Source of the DNA: Antedon bifida
Taxonomy: Eukaryota > Echinodermata > Crinoidea > Comatulida > Antedonidae
Direction: 5' to 3'
DNA: 64,000 bases
Assembly: GCA_963402885.1 (NCBI GenBank)
Contig: OY727098.1
Coordinates: 28,062,417-28,126,416, forward strand
Positions 46,300 through 61,500 of the stretch are shown one piece after another. The translations under genes and the position numbers were made by a program. The notes beneath the pieces are model-generated. The model was given only the letters and a program-made list of their open reading frames with translations. It searched no databases and was not told the origin of the DNA. Numbering within the stretch: position 1 is the stretch's first letter; each line of letters begins with the position of its first letter.

Positions 46300-49200
46300 T
46301 TTAGTTTAGAACTTTCCTCAAATTTTTGTTCATTCTATACAGCAACATCAGTGATGTAGTATATTCAGCTCAGTCATTCATTGTCAATTGTCAAATTGTG
46401 GAGCTATAAAATTTAATCTAGTGGTACATACAGTACTACAGCCTTAGGGAGTAACACAGCTACCACAAAATATGTACAGTAACTAATAGTTCAGGACTTT
46501 TAAAACTTTCAGACTATATTTACGTACACAAAATGCTTACTGATCGTTAAACAAAAATATTTGATAATAAATCATTATTTATTAAATTATTAAATAGAAT
46601 ATCAATAAAAAAAATCATCATTTTAATGAAGAAAGAACAATAGTTAAAACTGTTATGTCAAAAAGTCAAGTGGTGTTTTTGTAATAAATATTTCTTGTTA
46701 TTGATATAATCTGAGATAAAAGTATTGGTAGAATTATTTAACTTGGAATTTGGCAAACAATACTAGATTATGCTATTTTAAGTACTTATAAAGTCTAATC
46801 TTACTTTTTGTAAAAGGTTTATACAATGCAGATTTACAGACAACAAAAGTTAAGTCCAGGAAACTTGATTGTCACCATACTTAATTCTTTATCCAACCAG
46901 TCAGAGAGTTATTTGTTAGTTATATAACAACCAATTCACTCAGTCCTTGCTCTATGCTCAAATAATTCATCAAAAGTTGCTAATAATATTATTGTACAGA
47001 TATATAGATACAAAAAATTAAAACTATGCCAGGAAAGTCGTCAAGTATGGTAAAAGTATTGTGTAGTCTAAAACAAGACCTTGGGGAGTCAACAGTGCAT
47101 TCATGGGCCGAACCATGAAGACAGAAGGAGAGCCTCTTGTGCTAATAAATACTCACTCAAAAATCAATCTGATGTTAACTTTCATTAAATTAATACTTAC
47201 AAATTTAAAAGCATGATAATTTAGATTACTTACCTTGGTAAAATACACTTAATTCATGTTCTTGTACCTTTGAATACTACACCACAAACGACAATCAACT
47301 GTAGTACACTGAAGCTACACACTCACTGAAGCTTAAGATTGAAGTGTGGAAGTATCGTCACACTTCAGTGACCTGAAATTAAAGGCCGAAATTAGAGTAC
47401 TAAAAAGCCTGATAAAATTGAAAGATTAAATAGAATCCAAATGTTGTAACCCACAGGGTTTCAAATAACAATGATTACATAAACAAAAAAGGAAAAGAAT
47501 AAATAGAAAGTGCAAAAATACAATAAGCAGGAGGTATAAACTTATTTTTATACCTCCCTGCAATAAGTAAACTTTCGTTTTCCCATGGCCCAGCTACATA
47601 TTGTACAAACTGTCAATTGTCAAGTTATTTTTATCAAATCTCAGTCTTGTCACAGAAGTTCTTTTACATTTATTTCTCTTTATACTGGGTCATCTCTTCA
47701 GTACAAGACTGGGTCGGCCGTGGACTGTGCCCGTAGCACCCTTTGCCATTAAAACACCGCCTCTATCATCATTCTTCTGTACCTGGTGTGAAGTAACATG
47801 CAGAGAGCCAGACCTTTCTCTTTAATTAAAGCCTTGACAAAAACATATGATGTGCCCATATATGGACATGATGATGTCATATCATACTATATCTGGGCAT
47901 ATCACTACCATTTTTTGTGTCAAACTAGTTTGATAGTGTAGACAGATAAACAATTTTCAACCTTAAAAAAAAAAGGATACATCATTTTTGCTTCTTAATC
48001 TTTTAATCAGTTCCAGCTGAAACATTGTAAAAATAAACATGTAAAAACAATGCAAATTATCTTTTTAAAAATAGTACAATTATTTGTTTATGATTTTCAC
48101 AATCTAGTAAAAATAAAGTGGAAACACAACTTTGGCTAAATGTTTAAATTATTTTCCTGTAACAACATTATGATGAATATACTACAAAAATACTAACAAT
48201 TACTAGAATTACTAGACATTAACTAAAATTCTTTTCATTGGGCTATTCTCTATAACAGCATTTCACAAAAAGTGCATGGTCTGCATTACTCCACAATCTG
48301 TGTAGATTATTACAATGCCTTATTTAAATGATGCATGAACTATTCAACTGTATTCAAAATATCTACTGTAGTTTAGGTAAAATCACAGCATTTTGAATGA
48401 TTGTAAAAACATATATCTTCAGTAAATGAATATGTGGAGATATGTTTTTTGTAATTTACTAGGTAGGGCATACTTTTTCCTCAATCAGGGACTCTATTAC
48501 AATTCAGCTGTTTTATCAACTTGCACAATATATTACTTTCTTTTGTATTGCACATTTAAAACTGGATAGACTTTATTCAATCAATACAAACTAAAATATA
48601 ATCACTACACAAAACAAATGAATGTAATAATAATAAATACTAAATATTTATTCGGTCACTCGAGTGAGTAAAGGTGAAAGTAAAACATGTTTTGCACTAA
48701 ACTCCATTGATACATCTATTACTGCAAAGACAAATGCCTTTGAACAACATTGTACAACAACTATGTACCAAATAAACATATTATTAATAAACCATGTTAT
48801 GACCTAATATGTGAATTTGTGTTGTGTACTCTATAAGTAGGCAATGAATAGAAAGATCAATGGAAGAGTATGAGCATTATTATGTTATATTGGTTAGATT
48901 TAAAAAAACCCTAATAGGGAGAAGACGTTTTTCTTTATTTTTACACTGGTTGCTGCTTATATGTGCTACAAATATTAAAATTGTATTTGAAAACTAAGTC
49001 TAATGAAATTTCAATATGAAAATGACAGATTTCACTCTATGGTCACAGAGATTTCTGAGAGCAATAATGAATGAAAAGAAATTATACCAAATACATTAAT
49101 AGAAGACTATAATATTATATCAATTTGTGTATGTATACATTTCTAATACTTATGTACAAATTAAAATACATTATACTTTGCTTACTTTTTAAGTTAATTA

Positions 49201-49566
49201 GGAATATAACAAGTAATTTATTATCATCACAAAATACAATAATACAGTTACATATTTATATCCACTATCATTCAATTATTGTAAACTATCTAATGCAATT
49301 TATTATGTCTAGGTTGATGATGTGTAAAAGTAACTTTTTGTACGTAGTCCAAAAGAAACTTATATGGTACAACAGCTTAGATGTATCAAAGTACATGATT
49401 GGTTGCTAAGTTGGTACACCATTTTAGATGTATCAAAGTACATGATTGGTTGCCAAGTACAACAGCTTACAGTAAGTAAGTACACCTATTAGATGTAGCC
49501 AAGACAACAGCCGATTTGATACCGATTTGGTACAGTAGTTTCTCCATCAGTAATTACCATTTCTTT
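46300..49566. other. Region between the Helentron block and the RICTOR stop codon
   Basis: AT-rich. The right part is probably RICTOR 3' UTR on the minus strand. 47530-47558 is a short perfect palindrome (GGAGGTATAAA / TTTATACCTCC) bounded by CAATAAG repeats. 47845-47944 is a fragment of MITE family M1 (TATATGGACATGATGATGTC.. AGTTTGATAGTGTAGACAG). No coding exon recognised. Confidence 0.5.
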
Positions 49567-52500
49567 TTATTCCAGATTGCTTACTTTATTACTGTCAGCT
49601 AATATTGCTTGTGGGATATCAATAATCTAAAATAAACAATGAAAGTGATTTTAAAAGAAGTTCTGATAAGAAGGAGAAATAACTGGAAAACTTATGGAGA
49701 ATAAAAGGTGAATCTAAAGAGATAGGTGTCAGTACAGTAGTTAGTAAGAAGATAATTAGAATTGGGTATAGTATTAATGGTAATATTCTGTAAACTTACG
49801 GAATCAAATTTTACTTCTTGAAAGAGTTCTTGAATGAATCTTCTGGCAGAGAGACGGAAAGTATGGGTTGCTAATGTGTGGCAGACATCCGAATAAAGGC
49901 AAATGTCTTCAAAAATATGTGGAAACTTCTCTTTTAAACTAAAAAATATATATATAGAATAACTTGTCAGTTACCAAATCAAATAAGGAAAATACACTTG
50001 TAATATTTAGTTATTGTTATAATAAATAAATAATAATTACTTTAATAGACCCTGTTCTTGGGCTTTCCTTCTTACTGAGCTGCACATATTGCTAATAAAC
50101 TGCATTAGTTCCTTTCTTAATAGTTGATAACCATGATTTGAATTGTATGACATGAACTTAGATGAGCTAAGACGAGAAAAGTTACTGACATCGCTTGATG
50201 GACTCATAGAAAATTCTCCCTTTTCCATTGAATTCTCAACTGGAAGATTGTCTAATGGTTCACATTCACTAACAGATCGTAATCGTCCATAATCTGAAAT
50301 AATATAGCAATAGTATTACTGATGTTTTGCAAATGTTTTTTACATCAGCTTTCAAATAAAAATACTTATTTAGTCCTATTTGAACAATAAATCTAAAAAT
50401 TACAAATTTAAGAAAAATAGATAATTTTGTAATTAGTAATAATGATGGAATATTTGTTTAGTCAATACACCACAATAACACAAGGATTGGCTACTTCAAA
50501 TTGCACATCATTTTTTGGTAACATTCGATACAAATTTAGTTTTAAATATTTGATATAATAAACTTTTAAAACGTTATATTTTAAAAAAGCCATGCATTCA
50601 AAGACTTTAAAGACTATTTACCATTTTCATCATCTGTAACATCATCTTTAGAGCAACGGAAACAATACTGTCTTAAATGAATATCATCATCTGCCTGCTG
50701 CGAGTTATATTTGTCTCTTTGTAAACTGTTTCGTGTAACGTGACCAATGGATTGATAAGACTCTGGTAAACTAGATTCTTGTGGTGATAATGGTAACAAG
50801 GTTGGGAATGAAGTACTTAGGTTCTTGTGTTTTGTAAAGCGTACATTATCAACACAGGTCACTTGAAGCTGCTGGGACTGGCAGTTTTCAGCTAATGTAA
50901 AGCAATTTTGACGGTATAACGTTTCATCATCCTGAAAACAAATTATCTAATGGTGAGAATAGTTATTTTCCATACATTGTTATCTTAATGATGGAAGACA
51001 TGTTTATGTCCAATGCATTTATTATGCGTTATTAATCATATATTGTCATTGAAATTCCTACACGTAGGTTTGTATATAATTGAGAAACACATAAATGTTT
51101 GCTCATTTAAATGCACCCTCCAAACCCACACATGTAGTAAAGGCATTAACATGTTAACATACTTACATGAAAAATAAGATGGACATCTACAGGTAAGCAG
51201 AGACCCATGTACCCACCAACAGCAGATGTAATTCTTTGATTAGCTTTGGGCGATGGTATACATGGCATGCTATTGCTAATGAAACCAGTTAAAGATCCAG
51301 AACTTCTGCTTCTAAAATAGATGAATTGATATTAGCATTATTCATAAATAAGACTGCAAGAATTTATGTTTTTTCTTCAACTCTGTTATTGTCACTGTTG
51401 AGTGGTGGTGAAATAAAATGTGAAAATATTGGCTGCAACGGTACAGTATTTTGAAATAGTTCTTTGGCAACTTCTTTCTTATTTATTTTGTTTATTTAAA
51501 TGGTACAAAATTCTTTATATTAGGAAATATTACAACTACATACTATAACATAATAACCACATGCAGGAATATAATGTATTGTATACTAAACTTACAAAGG
51601 AAATTTAGAATTGGTTAAATGATCATCTTGGAAAGTGTTTATAAGGCCACAATCATCCACAGACAGTCTTCTGTGTAACTGAAGAGCACGCAAGGCTGCA
51701 TACCCATTAGCATCCCGCCTACTTGTAAATACTGCATTAGTTTCAAACGTTCCACCAGAGTTCTTTCCAAAACTTCTTGGAAGAGTCCTTGAAACTCTTT
51801 GTGTAAAGCTAGGAGTTCGATGTAAGTTATATTGTCTCCTTGTAGCATCCGAAGAATGTACAGTTTTAACAGTTTGTCCACTCATGACTGTACTTAGACT
51901 AGTCATGGATGAGTCGTGGTGTGGACTTGATGGGTGTGATAACATTGAACTTACTCCACTTGTTTGTGTTGTGTCAGTTGTAAAGCTTTCACTTCTACTT
52001 TTGGAACCAGCACTTCCACGACCAGAACTTTCATTACTATTGCTTCTAAATTTGAGACTTTGACTGCGATCTCTGGCAGTATTTGTTGGAGGTGGATAAG
52101 CAGAGTCTGTGTGGGCTCTTGGTTTGGTTTGTATGCTATGTTGGGAATGTGAATTAGTTATTACGTTCCTTGACCTGGCTTTACTGTCACTATTACTTCG
52201 TATCTTTTGCAACGGACTCTTTAATAAAGAGTCATCATTTCCTTCCATTGAAGGCATTGTTTTAACTCGTCTCAAATCATTTGTCCTTGGAATACGTCTG
52301 TCTTGATTAGCTGCAATTTCTCTGCGAATACCAGAATTACATTTGCTATAACCATCTGTGTCCGCTGCTTGATAAAGTGGAAATCCAATCTTATCTTTGT
52401 TTTTTGACCTTACTGAACTTTCAAGATGAGGAGCTTTTTGTGCTCCAGTAGCCAGTTTATGTTCTCCTTTATCATCAATGCTTAAAAAGAAGGTAGACTT

Positions 52501-55500
52501 TGGACTAACAGCAACATTGTCACCAGTAACAAAAAACAAGCTTTCAGGCTCTTGGTTAACAATTGATTCATCAAATTGATATGGAGAAGGACTGTTAGTT
52601 CTTGTACTGACACTATCAAAACTTGACATTGATGTACTCTCTACAAGTTCTTTTTCACTGAAGATACCTTCTTGCTCTTCTACCACAGGCCACTGCTCAT
52701 TTCTACTATGTCGAATGCTTTCCCATCCCAATTTACTGAGTATGCCAGAACCTTGCTTAGTCTTTGCTAAAAGGCCCAGCACATTGAAACATGTCCTAAA
52801 AATAAATGTGTTTTTAAAATAAAGTTCAATCAATACGGTAAACATTTGACAACAAGCACATAACTTGGCAATTAGCTGTTTTATACACCTGTATGGTAGG
52901 AACAATGTCACATTTGACACTGTAATGTAATGTATATACACCATGATGTTGATACCCATATTTATTTGCAAATTGTACAAGGAAATCTTTTGAATATCTT
53001 GGTGATGAGAATGGCCAAACTGAAAATAATGTATAACCAGATTGTGATATTCAATGTTGTTTAACTGTTTTTTTAACATTGTGTTTATTGTTTTTCGTAT
53101 CATATCGTGTATGACACTGTATCACAAAAATTGCCTATAATACTGCATAAATTATGTTATATACTGTAGCATGAGAATTATGTGAACTGAAAAAAAGAAA
53201 ACAATTTGCTATTACAGTAATTCCTTGGTATAAGGTATCATTTGAAAGTTTTGAAAAATTAAAAACGTGACAAAGAAAATCTTTGTCTATTTTACTTACC
53301 CCCTGACTGAAAAAACCTCACACTCTTCAGCAAGGCGGATGATGTCTGGAATGATTTCTTCTCTTTCAAGTAGTTTTAACCCCCAATTGCTACTTCCAAT
53401 ATGACCCTGTAAAATACCAATCTCAAATCATTTAATCAAAGACCAATGACAACTGTTTTATCATTTTAACTTATTTTAAAAGTTTATTCCTTTTCAAAAA
53501 AAAAAAAACGGTCTACAATAAAAATGTTAAAAAACTTACCACGGCCCAGAGGGCAGCCTTCAAGGTAAGAACTCCATCACACGTCACCATGTCAGGACAG
53601 TGAATTGTGCGACAAAATTGACTTAGATAATCCTAAGAAAAAAACACCCCCAAATGAGTGAATATTGAATTAATATGATGGAATTATATCAAGATTATCA
53701 CAAAAAGAAAACTGTGATTATGAAATAAAATAAAACTATTGAACAGAAAATGATCACATCAAATCAAATAAAGCACAAACCTCTTCATCTATAAGGTCAG
53801 CTCCACCTTTGTGTTGAACAAGCTGTCCATATAAATGTGCAGGAACAAACACATCTTTGTTCTTTCGGTCATCACGACTTCTTCTAACAAATGCTCCTTC
53901 ATACATTGGTTTAATATAACTTGTAAAAGCTTCATTCATTTGTGTTTCAACAAGAACTACATAACGTTTGTTGAAACTGTTGAACCACTTTTGAAGCTCA
54001 TGGTTAACAAAGTTAACTTCAGATAGGTATCTAAAACCTGTTGTTGTAGATAAGAACCTAGAAAACAGTATTTAACAATTAATAACGCATTTACATGCCA
54101 CAATAAGTAGTAGAATATATTCTTACATTTTTGTGCTCTATACAGTTTGTGTTTTGTTTTATTGAATAAAGTAGTTGAAATAAAAATAACCAAAGAATTT
54201 GGATAACAGGTATTTATTCTTTTGTATAGGTTTGCTACATCTTTGTAAAAGTTATATTTTAATTTACATTTACATATAAGTTTGTTGAATTCAAGAAATA
54301 ACAAAATGGATAAAATCCAATTAAAAGTATAATGAAATACCTTGTTAGTAATATAGCTCCTCTATCTCCCATATGCAATACAGTTGGTCTTATTTGTACA
54401 AGACTATGCAAATTAGCTTCATCCTCACACGCTTCATCAATTATATCCACTGATTCCAAAGCTATTGCTTTGTTTTTATCATACAATTGCATGACTAGTA
54501 ACTCCATACCCCAGTTGTGAAAATATGGTATTCTTGCTCTTAAAAGGACACGCAGGTGGCTTGTTGTGTACAACCTCACAGCCTAATTAAAATAATTTAT
54601 TAACAAATGTTTACAGTGTGTTGGTTAGTCAGATGTTCATTTTTCTGCAAATAAAAACTTCTGAAACTTTTATCTAAAAAATAGATTAAGTTAATTTCAA
54701 TATTACTCATACATTAAATATACATCTTATGTAATAATAAAATACATACATCTACAGATGAAGAGAGCATTTTTGTGAGGATCACTCTAGCCAGGCCATC
54801 TCTCTTGTAATCCAAACATGTTATAATAAGCCGCAACAAACTGTCATGATGTGACAATGTACACAAATCTAAAAAGCTAAATTTTGAAGAAATTACCAAT
54901 TTGGTGAATTAATTGAATATACTCTAATTGTTAGTAGATAACAACATAATAAAATTTGTGTATAAAAAAATCATATTACATAATAAATATTTGAAATATA
55001 AATATATTACTAAAAAGAACAAATGCATACATACTATTGGAATGCACCATGTTTTTCAAGGATTTTCTCTCCTTGCAAACTGCCAGAAAGCGTTCCAAGA
55101 AAAAGCATATAATCCTGACTTAACGTTGTGTGTAGACTATGAGGACTAAAAACAGCCTGACCCGATACACTGTTAGCAGGAGATAAAAGTATCTCCCCAA
55201 TACAATCCACAATGTCTTCTACTAGTTCTGATAAAATACGCTGGCATTCAGGCTACAGATATTGAAAAACAAAATTACATTACGATTATTACAGAATAAA
55301 ATCAATACAAATGTTTTTATTAGCAACTTCTGTTCAATAATAATGAAGTAAAAATATTTGAAAATTATTATAATATAGCATTGTTTTCTTTACAAGTATT
55401 ACAGTACAATCTCCCAATATCAAACTCTTTGAAAACCGGAACATTTTTACAAAACCAGATTTTTCTTGAGATCCAAAAGGTCCCAAAGGTGTCAGGTATT

Positions 55501-58500
55501 GGGTTGACTGTATCATTATTATTATTATTTAAATCTTATAAATATTACCTCTATAGAGCAAACAAGGAACTGGACGAATTGAATGCCAACTACAGTATAC
55601 TGTTGCAATTCTTGTGACCTCACTTTTAATTTGTCTAAATGTTTACGACAGAACAAACTACTTTGGGGTCTGTAGAAGTAAGCAATATTCCTGAGAAATC
55701 TGAAACAGAAATACAGGGAAATAAAAACAAATTGGTTTCAGCAAACTATCCAACAATTAGGCCAATTTAACAAAGAATTTACAATTAAACCAAATATGTA
55801 GATTTTTGTCATCAAAAACAAAAGTATTGGCTGACCATATGGCTTGCACAAAGTCTGCCTTATTTAATGTGTTTCAGACCAAATTGATATAAAAAGAGCA
55901 TGAATCAATGACTTTTAGTTGCTAAAAAACTTACTTAACAACATTTGCATCTTCTGACTTTGAAAGAACAAGACTTGACCACTGAAAGAAAGATGACAAA
56001 ATGAAGATATCAGCATTTAATAAAAAAGTGCTGTTGGTGCAAATAATTGTTAAACCGTAAAACTATAATGTATCTGTATAGTGTTAATATAGATGTTGAT
56101 GATTACCTTAAATATTGTGCTCAATAAATCCCAATTCCACTTAATAGGCTCATCTGTCAACACATTGGAATTCTTAATAGCTTCTTCTAAATCCTAAATA
56201 CAATATGAAAAGATGATGACTTCACCTTGCATTATTTGTTCACAGGTTTTGGAGTAAAGTGTGAAATGCACGTATGAAGGAAGACATAAGACATACAAAA
56301 CAGAAGAAATTACAGGAGCTTGCAAAACAACAAGATGCATATAAAAATATAAAAGAACAAAACAAAAAATCAGACCCACCCCCACAAGTTACCTTTAATA
56401 AACCCTTATGAAGTAATGGGAATTGCATACTTAATATAATATTTATTCTTTTACCTTGTTGAGGAATTGTTTTAAATCTTCTTTAGCTGCCTTGTCGGAC
56501 TTTCTTTCATTTGCTAAGTCTCGTTGATGTGACATGATGTTATCCAAGAACAAACTTCTTGGAACATTTCCAGTCTTTTTAACTTCATGTAGCGTGTTAA
56601 GATGATTTACTGCTGCATTTGCACGACTGTTAAAATATGTATACCTAATATTCAGTATATTTCTTAACTAAAAACAGACTACTGGTCAGACTATGAAATC
56701 TTGGTTACAATATATTTAAAAAAATCAAATAACTGATTGTTGCAATACTGTATGCATTACTTACTTTCTTTGGAGTGGTGGTATATTAAAGGCAGCTGCT
56801 ATTGACATCAATGTTGGAAGGCAATGATAATGATGACTGCACTCTGGGGGTAACAATCTATTTGCCTAGTAATACAATTAAAAATAACTAATTATATATT
56901 TTATACAATTTAATTAGAATATTGAGAAGGCTATTAGCTTGACACAAAATTAGGCAAGACATGAGTTGTATAAGTATTAGGCAAGACATGAGTTGTATAA
57001 GTATTAGGCAAGACATGATTGTATAAGTATTAGGCAAGACATGAGTTGTATAAGTATTTAAAAAGCTATCCTACGTGGTGTGGGGTTTTAATCTTCAAAT
57101 AATATATTTTCCATAGTAAAAGATTTGACATTTTGTACAGTAATTGAATAAAATAAAGTAATGTTCAAGTATGTTTAGTACTTAATGTTGAAAAAAAAAT
57201 GTTACCAGATGAAGCAGTTCTCCAAGAAGAACAGTTGCCATGGTAGCAAGGTGGTCACTTCCAGATGTGATGACTTCCACTAGGCTCTAAGATACAGAAA
57301 CAATACAATATTTAATATAACATCATTATCTATGCAATTAGTGATAAACAAACACATAAATTATCAATGATTCTAAATTGCATTCAACAGACATACCTCA
57401 AGTAACCCCGCATTGATAAATGCTGATAACAACAGTGCATTGTGATTTTCTACTAGATTTGTTCTGGATGATGCAAGATGTGGTAAAATAACTTTAGCTT
57501 CTTCAACTACAAAACCTTCTGATAATGACCAACTACTCTGCCAATGAGATGCATCTGTCAACAAATTTTATAGTTTAAATAATACTGCATTTTTAGAAAT
57601 ATTATCTGAAGCTTAGTAACACAAAGCTATAAACACTCTACAACTGTTAAAGATGACAGCACATGCCCATAGCATTTTAAATATCTAATGTATATATAAA
57701 ATTAAAGAACACTAGTGTTTTCAGATATGGTGTTGAAAATGTATAAAATGACAAAACATTTGATGTTTAGTTTAATTTAGTTAGCATTGCCAGCTGGAGA
57801 TATTCAATATAATGCCAGGAAAATCTTATATATTTTTTATAGTTTTTATTACCTGATGTGATAATAGCTACAAAAAAATCATCAGTCCAGTCCGGAACAT
57901 GTAAATGGAATAGGTGGAATATCAAGGTCATAATATGCTTCTAAAAGTTAAATTGAAAGCAAGAAAGAATATAATAAATAAATGTGGAATTGATGTATGA
58001 AAAGCAATCCCAATTTGTGATAATAAATAGCTACATAGACAGGCTGGTGTATGTAAGTTCTGTATCAAATACGCTACGTTTTTGCACTGTATAATTTCTT
58101 TTTTTTTCAATTCAATAATTAGAAATAAAATCTAAATACATTATAGGTGAAAGTAAGAGCAAAACAGTTTAAAGTACAGTAGTAGTCTCACCCTAGTTTC
58201 CTCATTTGGGATACACAAAATGTTTATCAATGAGTGAAGACCTCCAGATTCTGGCTTACAAAGTCTTATCATACCTGTAAACAAATCACAAATCAGTCAC
58301 AAGTTTGTAAATGCCAATTCACAGAGATAATGTATTTATCATAAAAATCAGACCCTTAACGGGGAACGACATATAGCTAATACCTAGTTCATAACTACTT
58401 AATTGTTAGTTATAACAGTAATTATAGTAGATTGCAGGTTCTATCTTGTGCATAATTGGTCATATTACTAATTTTTACTTGTCAAATTCTGAGTAAACAG

Positions 58501-61500
58501 CAAAGAAATTCAGCCATTTTGGCTGGTCTACTTGGGGCAGAAGTGGTTTATTTCTTTGTGTGAAATTTAGAATCTATGTATATGACAACATATAATTGTT
58601 TACACCTTACCAGGCCAAGAGCGAAGCATTGAAATAATGGCTATTCTGCTGGATCTGAACATAATCTCTCTCTCCTCACTTAAAAAAATAATAGACAAAA
58701 TTATTACAATATTCATTTTAAAAAACACAATAAAATTATAATACTCCACTGAGTCATTTCAGATAAAATAAGGGTAACTTCAAAACAACAGGCAGTGTTT
58801 GCGATCTATTTGATCGTATTCAAGAATCAAATCATTTTTATAATTTTAATAGAGCTAATTTTGTAGTATTTAGTATATAGTAATTGTTTACCTTTGGTGT
58901 TGGTCTGAAACTTCTCCTGTATGCTTGTAATTCAAATCTGTAAATGGAGCTAAAATTTGCTGGAAGAAAACAATATAATTTATTTTTTACTACTATGTTT
59001 GTCTTCTACAATTACTGTATCTCAATATGATTGAGATTTATGGTGCAAAAGAACTGAATATGATTAGTTACAAACGCATTCATGACAAGAACATTCCAAA
59101 TGTGTTTACCAATAGGCTAAGTAATGTAAAATAGTTATAATATAATAACTATTATGTAACATTAACATGGCAATGGCGTCCAAGGGGACAATTTAATGAT
59201 AAAGATAAATATTAACCTCAAGATCAAGACTGGAGCGTAGATGACACCTGGTGTGTGGATAGTTTAAAAGGTGCATAATAGTCATAATAACAGACTCATT
59301 AATCCTATCAACTTGTGAACCCAAGATGTTCCGTATCAATGTTGCAATTCCACCAGCTTGGGCAAATACATCTGTGTTTTTAATTGCTGATGATAAATAT
59401 AAAATAATAAATACAATTGACACTGAGATAATAAATACAATTGACACTGAGATAATAAATACTCTCTAGAAAAAGAGATGAGCAAGAGCAAACATGGATA
59501 TAGTGAATTTAAAATATACAATTTCATTATTACAAGATATTTGAGATGTATGAAAAAGATGTATGAAAAAGATGTATGAAAAAGATGTATGAAAAAGATG
59601 TATGAAAAAGATGTATTTGAAGTATTTAAATAAAGCTTGGTTTCCACTAGGACGCAACGCAAGGACGCAACGCAAAGTGATTTTACCAATCTCGATGGAT
59701 TATTCGAACAGTCGCGTGTGATTGGTCAACTCGCTTGCGTTGCGTCTACGTCCTTGCGTTACGTCCTAGTGGGAACTAGGCTTAAGAGTAAAACAATAAT
59801 TCGGTGATCTGAGTCCATGTGTAAATAATTGTAGGCCTTTAGAGTATTTACAATAAACGGCTTTTACAAATGAACTATGAATGTACATTACCCAATTCAC
59901 ACAAAGTTGCTAGACAAGCCCTTTGTAGTCGATCTCTCTCACTGTCACCATCATTTGCTATAGCAACTAAAACATTTGCCAGTGATTGGGGAAACAGTTG
60001 TGGTGCTACAGTAAGAATCTATAAAATTGTAAACATTTTACAATTTCAACTTCAATTCATAAAACAGAGCATAATAAAATCTGTTCCCTTGGTTAACCAG
60101 GTGGATTTGATCTGATGTCTTTAACAGTAAACATATTAAAACTAGCAGCTATTGGGACTTGTTAAGGAAATTAATAATTTCCACAAATTAACATGTCTAG
60201 TTAGAAGTCTTGTTGATACAAGATAATTTGACAGTGTTTTTATAGGCTAACCAATTCCATGTGAATTAATTATATTTGAGTACAACATTTCATAAGATGT
60301 ATTTATTATGGCTATGAGGAAGTTCAAAAGTGACTCATTGTTATTGACGTATGTCTACTTGGATATGAATACAAATACAACAGAAAGGACAATGACCTAC
60401 AAACAAGACACAAAACAACATGTATTACAAAAAAAAAATCAAAATCCAATTAAATACCTGATTTGTTTATCACATTACAAATATAACAGCTTCTGTATAT
60501 AACAGCTACTGTATATAACAGCTTTTGTATATAACAGCTACTGTATATAACAGCTACTGTATATAACAGCTACTGTATATAACAGCTACTGTATATATTA
60601 TTTAAAATAACTTACACGTCTTATGAAACGCATAGATTGAATTCTTTCAACATCATTGTCTTGACAAAAATCTAAACATCTACCAACAAGAATATCAATT
60701 TGTAAATCTAACATGGTTTGTAATATTGTAGAATTCCTTAAAAGATAACGTAATGCTCTCAAACATCCTGCCCGCACCTCCTTTGAGTTATCAACAAGAG
60801 CTACTCTAAGGCAGTACACAATTTCTGATATTGTAAAGCCAAGTTTATCATCATCTGATACAGAATCAAGGAGCTGAAAAAAAATTACATTAAAAGTAAT
60901 CACATTGACATTGAAAACTGATGTTTTTCCATTCTGTCAATTTTGTGTCATATAGTATATACAGTATATACAGTATAAACAGTATAATCTGTATATATAT
61001 TACATACAGTGTAGAATAGGTGAAATTACAAGACGTCTTTCAAAAATAGGAGGTGCACAACTTCAGGTAAATGTCCACATGTTGTCAAAGTTAGGAAATG
61101 TTATGTTTACACATTTTAGAGAAACGCGACTCAGAAATAAGGAAGAAAGAAGAATAATACAGAAAAAAAATATTGATTCAATACAACAAGGAGTTATCCG
61201 CATATTGCAGATAACTAATAACATTGACATTAAACTGATGATTTTCCAAAAGTAATCACATTGACATTGATAAGTGATGTGTTTCCACCAGAAAGGGGAA
61301 TGCGTTGATTGGACTGTTGTGGCACCTACACTCTAGCATTTCCTTGTCCAATCACAAACATCTGCTTTCCAAGTCTCTATAACTAAACCCTAACTGGTGG
61401 ATCTCTTTTACTTTCACAAACATTCTTACCTTCACAAAGTTGTTTAGATAACTCAATCTTCTTCCGTACAATACTTCACTACTGTTTGTGACATTCAAAA

